Shown here one piece after another: positions 15,855-23,040 of a DNA stretch of 27,022 nucleotides. Under the pieces are notes generated by a model. The model saw only the letters and a program-made list of their open reading frames with translations, was not told where the DNA came from and ran no database searches. Position 1 is the stretch's first letter. Each line of letters begins with the position of its first letter. Source of the stretch: Candidatus Aerophobus profundus SCGC AAA252-L23 (GTDB lineage: Bacteria > Aerophobota > Aerophobia > Aerophobales > Aerophobaceae); the NCBI GenBank assembly GCA_000402295.1, contig AQRW01000159.1, forward strand, positions 1-27,022, read 5' to 3'. A program made the translations under genes and the position numbers.

Positions 15855-17129
15855 TCAAATAGCCTTAGCTACAGTTGAATAAACTTGTTTGCCGTAGGTA
15901 TAGGCAGTTTCATAAAGCCTGACAATTTTCTCAGGAGGAATATCTGGTTGAATATTGTGCACCGGGGCGAAGACAAATCCTCCTCCCGGAGCAAATATAA
16001 AGATGTTCTTCTTGACTTCCTCCTCGATATCCTCAAGGGTTCCCCGAGGTAAAACTCTCTGGGTATCACAACCTCCTCCCCAGAAAACAATATCCTGGCC
16101 AAATTCCCGCTTTAATCTTTCTGGCTCCATATCTCGGGCATTGATGTGTACCGGATTTATTATCTCCACTCCCGCTTCAATAATATCAGGCAGTAGTTCA
16201 GCGATAGAGCCACAACTGTGAAGAAAAATTTTGTAAGTGCTTTTTCTTTTAACCAAATCCCACATCTCTTGGTGTCCGGGTTTAAAAAGCTGCCGATAAG
16301 TAGCCGGTGAAATTAGGGGACTAGTTTGCATCCCCAGATCATCACCACCAAATCCAATTATATCTGCATTCTCCCCCACTACCTTGATAAAGGTATTTAA
16401 ACCCTTCAGATAATCCTCGAGAAGCAGGTCAAGTAAGCAGGAAGCTATCCCCTCATCTTTATTCTCGGCTATATCGAGAAACCATTGTTCGTACCCGCGC
16501 AAATACTGCCCCATTTCGAACAGACTGCCACCAAAGTAAGCTAACAAAGCATAGTCTGTGTTTTTCCGCAGTTTCCGGGATTCACCTCTTAGATAGTCTT
16601 GTTCCTCAGGTGTGATATCTTGTCCTTTGGGGAATAAATCCCGATATTGTTTTTTTAGCTCATTGGTATTAGTAACCTGGCTGAGAGGATGATATATTCC
16701 CACATGATCATAATACAAACCACCCTGGGGCCTCTTGGCTACAGTCTCTCCTCTCACATTCTTTATCAAGTAAAATTCACCTTCTTTCACCGGACTAAAA
16801 CCCTCCGGAACTAAAGCTTTGGTTCCATCAGTGAGCTGGCCATCCTTCCACTTATCCAGGGTTATATCTGGATTCCACCATACCGAGTACATTCGCTCAA
16901 TAGATCTTACGTCTCCGTGAAAGTATTCCAGGATATCATCATCAATATAGGCTAACTGTTGCCACACATCGTATAATTTTAGGGGATGATCATTGATACC
17001 CAGGTATTTTCTCAGTTCCTTATAGGCGAGGGCACCTATTCCGGTTGATCTCATACCACCTATATCTATGGGTAGCCTATCGGGCTCTTGATGATTAATT
17101 GCTTTTAAAACTCTTTCTCTGCTATTCAT
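15855..17129 (-). CDS. Uroporphyrinogen decarboxylase (URO-D) superfamily protein, methyltransferase-like branch
   Basis: The protein opens with MNSRERVLKAINHQEPDRLP, the standard start of the URO-D/MtaA/CmuA superfamily. The length (424) and the motif HSCG with third ligand in GGCD (His304, Cys306, Cys354) match the H-x-C...C zinc site of the corrinoid methyltransferase branch, not true heme-pathway HemE. Relatives transfer methyl groups between methylated compounds, corrinoid and thiols; many copies in uncultured bacteria have no assigned substrate. It has its own ribosome site (AAGGAG) and is separated from the sugar ABC operon by about 185 bp containing that operon's promoters. A broken paralog lies just upstream. 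A cobalamin adenosyltransferase gene occurs further right, compatible with corrinoid use but not a proof. Confidence 0.85.
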   Translation of the reverse strand: MNSRERVLKAINHQEPDRLPIDIGGMRSTGIGALAYKELRKYLGINDHPLKLYDVWQQLAYIDDDILEYFHGDVRSIERMYSVWWNPDITLDKWKDGQLTDGTKALVPEGFSPVKEGEFYLIKNVRGETVAKRPQGGLYYDHVGIYHPLSQVTNTNELKKQYRDLFPKGQDITPEEQDYLRGESRKLRKNTDYALLAYFGGSLFEMGQYLRGYEQWFLDIAENKDEGIASCLLDLLLEDYLKGLNTFIKVVGENADIIGFGGDDLGMQTSPLISPATYRQLFKPGHQEMWDLVKRKSTYKIFLHSCGSIAELLPDIIEAGVEIINPVHINARDMEPERLKREFGQDIVFWGGGCDTQRVLPRGTLEDIEEEVKKNIFIFAPGGGFVFAPVHNIQPDIPPEKIVRLYETAYTYGKQVYSTVAKAI

Positions 17130-17168
17130 GGCCTTACTCCTTCTTTATTCCCTTGAATAATTATATGC

Positions 17169-17378
17169 TTATTGTTTCCCCTCATCATTATAAAGACTAC
17201 CGGCTGGAACAGAAATCTTCATGAATTTCGCATTTTGCTTGGTCCATTTCTGGCGCGCTTCGGTGGTAAAACGCATCAAAGCATGAACAAATTCAGGGTC
17301 TTCTCGCATATCTATTATGATATTCTCCATACCTCGGAGATGACAGGCTAAGTCAAAAGGACCTGATTTATAATACAT
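17169..17378 (-). pseudogene. Fragment of a second URO-D superfamily gene
   Basis: The 69-residue frame reads YKSGPFDLACHLRGMENI, then MREDPEFVHALMRFTTEAR and SLYNDEGKQ before a stop. This aligns with the middle of the URO-D gene next door (its residues about 199-265: GSLFEMGQYLRGYEQ onward). It lacks the N-terminal half and the zinc-binding C-terminal third. The frame continues five codons above the ATG (QSLPI) to a stop, and no ribosome site precedes that ATG. I read it as the remnant of a paralog lost by deletions at both ends, lying 39 bp upstream of the intact gene on the same strand. Confidence 0.7.
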
Positions 17379-17519
17379 GATGGGGAGGGACTGTCAAGGC
17401 CATGTCGCGTTAGTTACGGACACAAGGAGATTGGCCAGGAGCTAACTCAACCAGAAGAACCAAATAAACGGAATCAACGGTTTCAACGGAATGAACCAAA
17501 AGAACGAGACTCTCAGCGA
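17379..17519. other. Non-coding DNA with short degenerate AACGGAAT-type repeats
   Basis: I see no gene here. About 17465-17496 carries three near-copies of a 9-10 base unit (AACGGAATC, AACGGTTTC, AACGGAATG), followed by AACGAGAC. The rest has no recognised signal. With the inverted repeat and the promoter to its right it fills the gap between the URO-D fragment and pfkA. Confidence 0.35.
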
Positions 17520-17694
17520 GGGATATTCTGGTGAAGCGACTTTGATACTCCACTTTAAGGAAGTCTTCCGAGCGGAGGATAAAGAAAAAATTCTGTTTGA
17601 ACCTCGAAGAGGTGAGTTTATTTTTTCCCGAAGCGAGGAGACTGACCAGTTATTACTGTAAAGAGTATCACCGGAGCGAGACAGAATATCCCGA
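17518..17694. repeat. Imperfect inverted repeat of about 175 bp, MITE-like or structured RNA
   Basis: The outer ends are a perfect 11-bp inverted pair, GGGATATTCTG (17520-17530) and CAGAATATCCC (17682-17692). A second pair of 8 bp, TGATACTC (17543-17550) and GAGTATCA (17663-17670), is nested inside at nearly matching distance (12 and 11 bases). The interior has further small hairpins: GGAAG-T-CTTCC (17559-17569) and ACCTC-GAA-GAGGT (17601-17613). Variants of a CCGAAGCGAGGA-type motif recur. No ORF spans it. The right end lies 9 bp before the -35 of the pfkA promoter. It could be a non-autonomous mobile element, a REP-like cluster or a regulatory structure. Confidence 0.5.
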
Positions 17695-17701
17695 GTGCTA
17701 T

Positions 17702-17729
17702 TTGACAGTTAGAGTTTTTTTGTTAGAAT
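17702..17729 (+). promoter_or_regulatory. Promoter candidate for pfkA
   Basis: TTGACA (17702-17707) and TAGAAT (17724-17729) are separated by 16 bp, with an extended -10 (TGTTAGAAT). It lies 38 bp upstream of the pfkA start, which has a strong ribosome site GAGGAGGTAG. Its spacer closely resembles that of the yebC promoter. Confidence 0.6.
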
Positions 17730-17767
17730 TCCTCTCTAAAATAATTCAGACAATGAGGAGGTAGATT

Positions 17768-18829
17768 ATGCGGATAGGCTTACTTACCGGTGGAGGAGAT
17801 TGTCCCGGTCTCAACGCAGTAATTAGAGCTGTCGTTGTCCAGGCAGAAAAAAAAGGTTATGAAGTAATCGGTTTTCTCGAGGGATGGAAGGGTGTCCTGG
17901 AAAATAAATGGGAGCCCTTGAATACCGACAGGGTAGAAGACATTCATCGAGAAGGCGGCACTATCCTTTATAGCTCTCGAACTAATCCCTTCAAAGAAAA
18001 AAATGGAGTAGAAGAAATTAAGAAGACTCTAAGCAAGAATGAAGTAGATGCCCTGATAGCTATTGGTGGAGACGATACTCTGGGAGTAGCCAACAAACTT
18101 TATCAGGAAGGCATAAAAACCATTGGAGTTCCCAAGACTATTGACAATGACCTTTGGGCTACAGATTACACTTTTGGTTTTGACTCTGCTGTAAATGTGG
18201 CCGTGGAATGTCTCGACCGGCTGCACACTACAGCTAAGTCTCATCGCCGTATTATTGTGGTGGAGATAATGGGAAGACATGCTGGATGGATAACTCTGGA
18301 AGCAGGTTTAGGCGGTGGAGCCCATATTATCCTGATTCCCGAAGTTCCTTTCACTCTGGAAGAGATTTGTCAGACTCTGACTGAACGAAAGAAAAAGGGT
18401 AAGGCCTATAGTATTGTAGCGGTAGCCGAGGGAGCCAGAATAGCCAAAGAGAGCAAGTTTAAGAACCCCAAGTTCAAGGAGGTAGACCAACCCAAAGAAC
18501 GAGACGCTTTCGGGAACATCGTTCTGGCTAAAAGAGGGATAGCCAAACCTCTATCTTCAGAAATCGAGTATAGAACAGGGATCGAAACCAGATCAACCAT
18601 CCTGGGACATATTCAGCGAGGAGGAAGACCTTCCGCATTCGACCGTTTTTTGGCTACCCGTTTCGGATTAAAGGCTATGGAGCTGGTCGAACAAGGAAGA
18701 TTCGGAGAAATGGCCTCTCTTCGGGGGACCGATATTATCTCCGTTCCCTTGAAAGAGGCAGTGGGAAAATCAAAAACGGTTCCTACTGAACTCTTTGAGG
18801 AAATAATAAAACCTTTTTGGGGTATTTAA
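17768..18829 (+). CDS. pfkA: 6-phosphofructokinase, probably pyrophosphate-dependent type
   Basis: It phosphorylates fructose 6-phosphate in glycolysis. The N-terminal LTGGGDCPGLNAVIR (6-20) and the catalytic loop TIDND (124-128, base Asp126) are clear, followed by MGRHAGW (168-174). At the two positions that report the phosphoryl donor, the protein has Asp103 in GGDDT, where ATP enzymes have Gly104, and Lys123 in PKTIDND, where ATP enzymes have Gly124. This pair is typical of pyrophosphate-using enzymes, so the reaction may be reversible. The length (353) and sequence style fit the mixed-substrate group III. The gene is monocistronic by its position: own promoter on the left, convergent cobO 14 bp away on the right. 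Family firm; donor inferred from two residues. Confidence 0.93.
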   Translation: MRIGLLTGGGDCPGLNAVIRAVVVQAEKKGYEVIGFLEGWKGVLENKWEPLNTDRVEDIHREGGTILYSSRTNPFKEKNGVEEIKKTLSKNEVDALIAIGGDDTLGVANKLYQEGIKTIGVPKTIDNDLWATDYTFGFDSAVNVAVECLDRLHTTAKSHRRIIVVEIMGRHAGWITLEAGLGGGAHIILIPEVPFTLEEICQTLTERKKKGKAYSIVAVAEGARIAKESKFKNPKFKEVDQPKERDAFGNIVLAKRGIAKPLSSEIEYRTGIETRSTILGHIQRGGRPSAFDRFLATRFGLKAMELVEQGRFGEMASLRGTDIISVPLKEAVGKSKTVPTELFEEIIKPFWGI

Positions 18830-18843
18830 CTTGGGTGTGTTTC

Positions 18844-19377
18844 CTAAAACTCTATCCCCGGCCTGGCCCTTACACCAATATCAAAGGAATGCTTAACTTT
18901 TTTTATCTGACTAACCAGGTCGGCTATCTCTATGAGCCGAGGGGATGCTTTTCTTCCGGTCAGAACCACTTCCAGAGAAGGAGAACGGGTATTAAGAAAA
19001 TTTATGAGCATTTCTTCTGACAAAAATCCCCAATGGACGGCTAAATTTACTTCATCTAGAACTAATAAATCATAAGAGTTATCTCTTATTTTGTTTTTTA
19101 CCCTCTCTATCAGGCTCTGGCATTTCTTGGTTAAGGCTTCCTTTTCCTCTGGACTAAGTTTCTCCGGAAAGATAAAATTACTCTCTTCTCCCTGATGAAG
19201 AGTATCGACTCCCAGCTTTTTTAGACAAGTAATCTCACCTGAACCCTTTTCTTCCTTGAAAAATTGGACAAATAGAACCCGATACCCTTGTCCAACAGCC
19301 CGCACAGCTTGACCGATGGCTGCAGTAGTTTTACCTTTGCCCTCACCTGTATAAACTTGAATAAGACCTTTTTCCAT
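18844..19377 (-). CDS. cobO: Cob(I)alamin adenosyltransferase, CobO/CobA/BtuR type
   Basis: The enzyme attaches the adenosyl group of ATP to cob(I)alamin or corrinoid precursors. The modified P-loop GEGKGKTT (11-18) is characteristic, followed by VRAVGQGYRVLFVQFFK, a central LLVLDEVNLAVHWGFL, VVLTGRKASPRLIEIADLV, and the terminal GVRARPGIEF of the family. The length (177) is normal. It is the last gene of the yebC-tldD-tldE-cobO series and starts 1 bp after the tldE stop, so it is read with that operon. No other cobalamin gene is in the window, so it may serve salvage. The terminal region faces the end of pfkA with 14 bp between and no hairpin terminator. Confidence 0.94.
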   Translation of the reverse strand: MEKGLIQVYTGEGKGKTTAAIGQAVRAVGQGYRVLFVQFFKEEKGSGEITCLKKLGVDTLHQGEESNFIFPEKLSPEEKEALTKKCQSLIERVKNKIRDNSYDLLVLDEVNLAVHWGFLSEEMLINFLNTRSPSLEVVLTGRKASPRLIEIADLVSQIKKVKHSFDIGVRARPGIEF

Positions 19378-19378
19378 C

Positions 19379-20686
19379 TTATCCGGATACGCTGATTTTC
19401 GGGAAAAAAAGGTGAGGAGTTCTCACCGCGCCTACCGAACGACTCTCTTTTCCTACCGCCTTTACATCTTTCAACAAATCATAAGCATTTCCGGTAATCA
19501 TCAAATCCTTAATTCTCCCCTTAATTTTTCCCTTTTCCACTTTATAACCGAGATCTAAATTAACCGAAAAATCACCCATGAGAGCATTTCCCTGACCGCT
19601 TCCTATTATCTGATCTACAATTAATCCTTCCTTTATCTCCGCCAGCATTTCCGCAAAGGAGACCTGGCCTTCTTTGATTATTATGTTACTGACCGAAGGC
19701 GAGGGTAAACTATCGAAGCCTCTTTTTCCGTTAGCGGTAGTCTCCGTACCCATAAGAGAAGCCGTCTGCAGGTCAAAAATAAAATTTTTTAACTTTCCTT
19801 CCTCTATAATACAAGTGGACCGGGACGGAACACCCTCCCCATCCATAGGAGAGGAAGCTAAAGCATAGGAAATAGTAGCATCGTCTTGAATATTGAGCAG
19901 AGAAGAAAGTACTAATTGATTAATCTTGCCGCTTAGAGGAGAAACTTTTTTTTGAACCATTTTTCCATTGATTCCTCTCCCTATTGAACCATAAAGAAGG
20001 GGAAGAGCCTTGGGTGTAAAAATTACCGGATAATTTCCAGAAGAAATTTTAGCCCGGTGCTCAGACCAATGGAAAGCTTCAATAATTCGTTTAGCCAAAG
20101 ATTGCCAGTAATCCTGATATTGACAACTACCTTCTTCCTCTTCTATCCCCAGAAAATTACCTTCCTGGGCAAGAAAAGCATAAAGGGCAAAGGAATAGAC
20201 TGTTTTATCATAAGAATAGTCTAGTCCCTGGTTATTAATTATATTAGCTTTTATGAAGGACTTCTCCAGCTCCGCTTCGCATTGAAGGGAGGGAACTTCC
20301 TTCAGAATTAACTTAATGGCCCTCTCGCCTTGCTCTATCATTTCCTCTATCTGAAGGGAAGAAATACGGGAATCAACACACTTTACCTGGGGAAATTTCT
20401 GTTTACCCGGTAGTCGAAAATCGGCCTTCTGTCCAAACTGGGCCGAGTCTACCGCGGATTGAACTACAGATTTAATATCCTCAAGGTTGGTGGTACAGGA
20501 AAATCCGATTCGGTTATCCTTTATTAGACGAAGACCTACACCCTCCTCAAAACAGTTGTCTACAGACTTGAGCCGATTAGCTTGAAAGTTGACTGTGGTA
20601 AGCTGACTCACTTCCTGGTAGACTTCCGCTTGCTCAGCTTCCCTCAAAGCTAACTCCAGAATATTTTCCACTTTATCTACCCCCAA
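19379..20686 (-). CDS. tldE: TldE/PmbA family protein
   Basis: This is the metal-free partner of TldD; together they form a heterodimeric protease that trims unfolded or modified peptides, for example peptide antibiotic precursors in enterobacteria. The protein has the PmbA pattern: QLTTVNFQANRLKSVDN near the N-terminus, EEGVGLRLIKDNRIGFSCT (43-61), SSPMDGEGVPS with STCIIEEGKLKNFIFDLQTA, and GSGQGNALMGDFSVNLDLGYKVEKGKI near the C-terminus. It lacks HExxxH, as expected for TldE. Its start overlaps the tldD end by 14 bp, consistent with equal production of the two subunits. Confidence 0.93.
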   Translation of the reverse strand: MGVDKVENILELALREAEQAEVYQEVSQLTTVNFQANRLKSVDNCFEEGVGLRLIKDNRIGFSCTTNLEDIKSVVQSAVDSAQFGQKADFRLPGKQKFPQVKCVDSRISSLQIEEMIEQGERAIKLILKEVPSLQCEAELEKSFIKANIINNQGLDYSYDKTVYSFALYAFLAQEGNFLGIEEEEGSCQYQDYWQSLAKRIIEAFHWSEHRAKISSGNYPVIFTPKALPLLYGSIGRGINGKMVQKKVSPLSGKINQLVLSSLLNIQDDATISYALASSPMDGEGVPSRSTCIIEEGKLKNFIFDLQTASLMGTETTANGKRGFDSLPSPSVSNIIIKEGQVSFAEMLAEIKEGLIVDQIIGSGQGNALMGDFSVNLDLGYKVEKGKIKGRIKDLMITGNAYDLLKDVKAVGKESRSVGAVRTPHLFFPKISVSG

Positions 20687-22034
20687 CCACCAAATTCCGG
20701 ATTCTCATATGAGGTCCCCCAGTGGAAACTGGTAAAGGAAATTGACCTCCCTTTCCACAACCTCCGGGCCCGGTGAATAAGACCAGATCGTTGCCCACTG
20801 CATCAATCTCCGAGAAAGTAACAAATATATTTCCGGTGAGATTAAAATCTCTGATTTCTTGAACCAGCCTACCATTTTCGATTAGATATCCCTGATCGGG
20901 AGCAAAGGTAAACATCTCTAGATTGGTCTGACCTCCCCGAAATCCTTGGGCATAGATTCCCTTTTTTACGCCAGCGATCATCTCCTCCTTGGTCATTCGA
21001 TCCGGCTCGATATAAGTATTGCTCATCCGAACAATGGAAGGGAACTGATAGCTGATAGCGCGAGCATTACCGGTTGGTGCTTCCCCCATCCGGGCAGCCG
21101 TCTCTCGAGAATGAAGTCTCCCAGTCAACTTTCCGTTTCTGATCAAATAAGTCTTTCTAGCCACAACTCCTTCATCATCATAAAAATAAAATCCCCCTTC
21201 CCCTCTTATAGTAGGATCATCCACTATATTAAGCTGATAATTGCCAAAGATCCGGCCCAGACGCATAATTTTGAGCATTCGCTCATTTTCGTAGAGAAAA
21301 TCAGCCTCTGAAAGATGACCGAAGGCTTCGTGAGCAAAAACACCGCTCAATTTAGGATCCACTACTACCGTGTATCTTCCTTTTTCGGCCGGTTGGGCTT
21401 TTAATAATTCCAGAGCTCGCTGTTTGGTTTCTTCAGCTTCTTTCTCTTTATCCTCGGCCAGCTCGAAACCTCCAATCCCCCCGATACCTTCATGGGCCGA
21501 TTGAATGTTATTGCCTTTTTTAGCAATTGCGGTCATACCCAGAACAGTATCCATTCTCTCTTGTTTAATATAGGTACCCTCGGAAGTCACCAGATACTTG
21601 ATGGTATAAGTATCCTCATACCGTAAATCAGAGGTTTGGATCTGAGGCGAGGAAAGAAGAATCCGGTTATAATTAGTACAAAGTTGGTATTTTTCTTCCA
21701 GAGAAATTTGACGGGGATCTTTCTTGAGGCTGAGAGAAAAAATCTTATTGACCACAGGCACGGGCGCAAGTTTAATCGCCCTTCCCTTTATCAAAAAAGC
21801 CTGCTTCGCGGCCAGCTCCAAATAATGAGGCAGTCGATCCAGATTATTAAAGGAAACAAAACTCCATCCTCCTTTGTTTTTAACCCGGATAGCCCCTCCT
21901 TGTTCTCTTAATTCTCCAATAGCTTCTAGTTCTTTACCAACATAATGAAGATAGACCGAGCGAATCTCTTCCCAGCGAATCTCCGCATATTCTCCTCTTA
22001 CTTTCGCCAAACACTGATGGAGATAACTTTCCAT
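20673..22034 (-). CDS. tldD: TldD metalloprotease subunit
   Basis: TldD supplies the zinc site of the TldD/TldE protease. The ligands are visible: HEAFGH (235-240) with His235 and His240, and a C-terminal cysteine, Cys426, in GPGGCGKGGQ. The terminal motifs FTGPGGCGKGG and GGPHMRIRNLVVGG are typical. The length (453) is near the family norm. ATG 22034 directly follows the yebC TAG stop (TAGATG) with only a weak ribosome site, so it probably depends on translation coupling. It overlaps tldE by 14 bp. In this genome it is tied to yebC and cobO; no peptide-natural-product genes are near, so a general proteolytic role is more likely. Confidence 0.95.
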   Translation of the reverse strand: MESYLHQCLAKVRGEYAEIRWEEIRSVYLHYVGKELEAIGELREQGGAIRVKNKGGWSFVSFNNLDRLPHYLELAAKQAFLIKGRAIKLAPVPVVNKIFSLSLKKDPRQISLEEKYQLCTNYNRILLSSPQIQTSDLRYEDTYTIKYLVTSEGTYIKQERMDTVLGMTAIAKKGNNIQSAHEGIGGIGGFELAEDKEKEAEETKQRALELLKAQPAEKGRYTVVVDPKLSGVFAHEAFGHLSEADFLYENERMLKIMRLGRIFGNYQLNIVDDPTIRGEGGFYFYDDEGVVARKTYLIRNGKLTGRLHSRETAARMGEAPTGNARAISYQFPSIVRMSNTYIEPDRMTKEEMIAGVKKGIYAQGFRGGQTNLEMFTFAPDQGYLIENGRLVQEIRDFNLTGNIFVTFSEIDAVGNDLVLFTGPGGCGKGGQFPLPVSTGGPHMRIRNLVVGGR

Positions 22035-22781
22035 CTAAGAGGCCTTAGCCATAATCTCGTCAGTAATATCAAAGTTGCCATAAACTTTTTGGATTTCTTC
22101 AGACTCATCCAGAGCATCCATCAATCTAAGCATTTGCAGAGCTTCTTTTTCCTCGAGAGAAATCATAGTTTGTGGAATCATAGTCAACTCAATTAGTTCG
22201 GGCTTTATCCCTATTTTTTCGATTTTTTCCCTCACCTCATTAAATTTATTGGCTGGAAAAAGAATTTCCAGAATATCCCCTTCTTCTTTTATGTCTTCGG
22301 CACCCATCTCCACAGCCAACTCAATACCTTGATCTTCACCAATCTTTTTCTTATTCAGAATCAGAGAACCTTTTCTTTCAAATAACCAGTTAACACAGCC
22401 TGTCTCACCTACATGACCTCCATGAAGAGATAAGATATGCCGAATTTCAGCAACTGCCCGCTTCTTGTTATCGGTCACAGTCTCAATGAGTAAAGCTACA
22501 CCCCCCGGTCCGTATCCCTCAATGGTGATCTCCTCATAATTGACCCCGGGAATTTCCCCGGCCCCCCGTTCGATAGCTCTTTTAATATTTTCCTTGGGCA
22601 TCCCCGCTTCCTGAGCCATCTCAACCACCATCCGGAGTCCTGAATTGGCTTCTATATCTCCCCCACCCCCTCTGGCTTCAAGGGTTAACTTACGGGAAAG
22701 CTTACTGAAAAGATTACCTTTTTGAGCATCTTTTTTAGCTTTTTTGTGCTTAATACTGCTCCATTTGGAGTGTCCTGACAT
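22035..22781 (-). CDS. yebC: YebC/PmpR family protein (translation factor or transcriptional regulator)
   Basis: The start MSGHSKWSSIKHKKAKKDAQ is diagnostic. Also typical are FSKLSRKLTLEARGGGGD, GMPKENIKRAIERG, YGPGGVALLIETVTDNKKR and HGGHVGETGCVNWLFERKG. The length (248) is normal. Members were first described as DNA-binding regulators, and YebC2-type relatives relieve ribosome stalling at proline runs. It heads the operon with tldD, tldE and cobO, and has its own extended -10 promoter. The GGGGGTGAGG stretch before the ATG serves as ribosome site. Confidence 0.96.
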   Translation of the reverse strand: MSGHSKWSSIKHKKAKKDAQKGNLFSKLSRKLTLEARGGGGDIEANSGLRMVVEMAQEAGMPKENIKRAIERGAGEIPGVNYEEITIEGYGPGGVALLIETVTDNKKRAVAEIRHILSLHGGHVGETGCVNWLFERKGSLILNKKKIGEDQGIELAVEMGAEDIKEEGDILEILFPANKFNEVREKIEKIGIKPELIELTMIPQTMISLEEKEALQMLRLMDALDESEEIQKVYGNFDITDEIMAKAS

Positions 22782-22806
22782 TAGACCTCACCCCCTTTTT
22801 GCTCCT

Positions 22807-22834
22807 AATATAACAAAAACTCTCCTGCTGTCAA
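22807..22834 (-). promoter_or_regulatory. Promoter candidate for the yebC-tldD-tldE-cobO operon
   Basis: On the minus strand TTGACA (22829-22834) and TATATT (22807-22812) are 16 bp apart, with an extended -10 (TGTTATATT). The leader to the yebC start would be about 20 bases. Confidence 0.65.
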
Positions 22835-22995
22835 ACATATCACTACAATTCAGAAAAAACCTTCGGGTATAAATGTTTCGTCGAGGCTGTCCCCCCAACC
22901 TATTCTTTTGATTACTAGGGAAGTTCTTGAGAAGTGAAGGATAAAAAAATCCTATCTAAAACTTTCAATAATAATTATCTGGCAAGGATAAACTA

Positions 22996-23027
22996 AAAGG
23001 GGCAGATCTGTTAATATCTGCCCCTTT
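22996..23027 (-). terminator. Rho-independent terminator of groES-groEL
   Basis: AAAGGGGCAGAT (22996-23007) and ATCTGCCCCTTT (23016-23027) form a perfect 12-bp stem with an 8-base loop. Reading on the minus strand, the stem starts 13 bp after the groEL stop and ends in TTTTAGTTTAT. It is the clearest terminator in the window. Confidence 0.85.
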
Positions 23028-23040
23028 GGCAATCTTTATC

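Noticed and set aside
22835..22995. Hidden gene or RNA between groEL and yebC
   Set aside because: I see only the groEL terminator, a short AGGAT-A-ATCCT stem and a weak GGGGACAG string; there is no frame of useful length.
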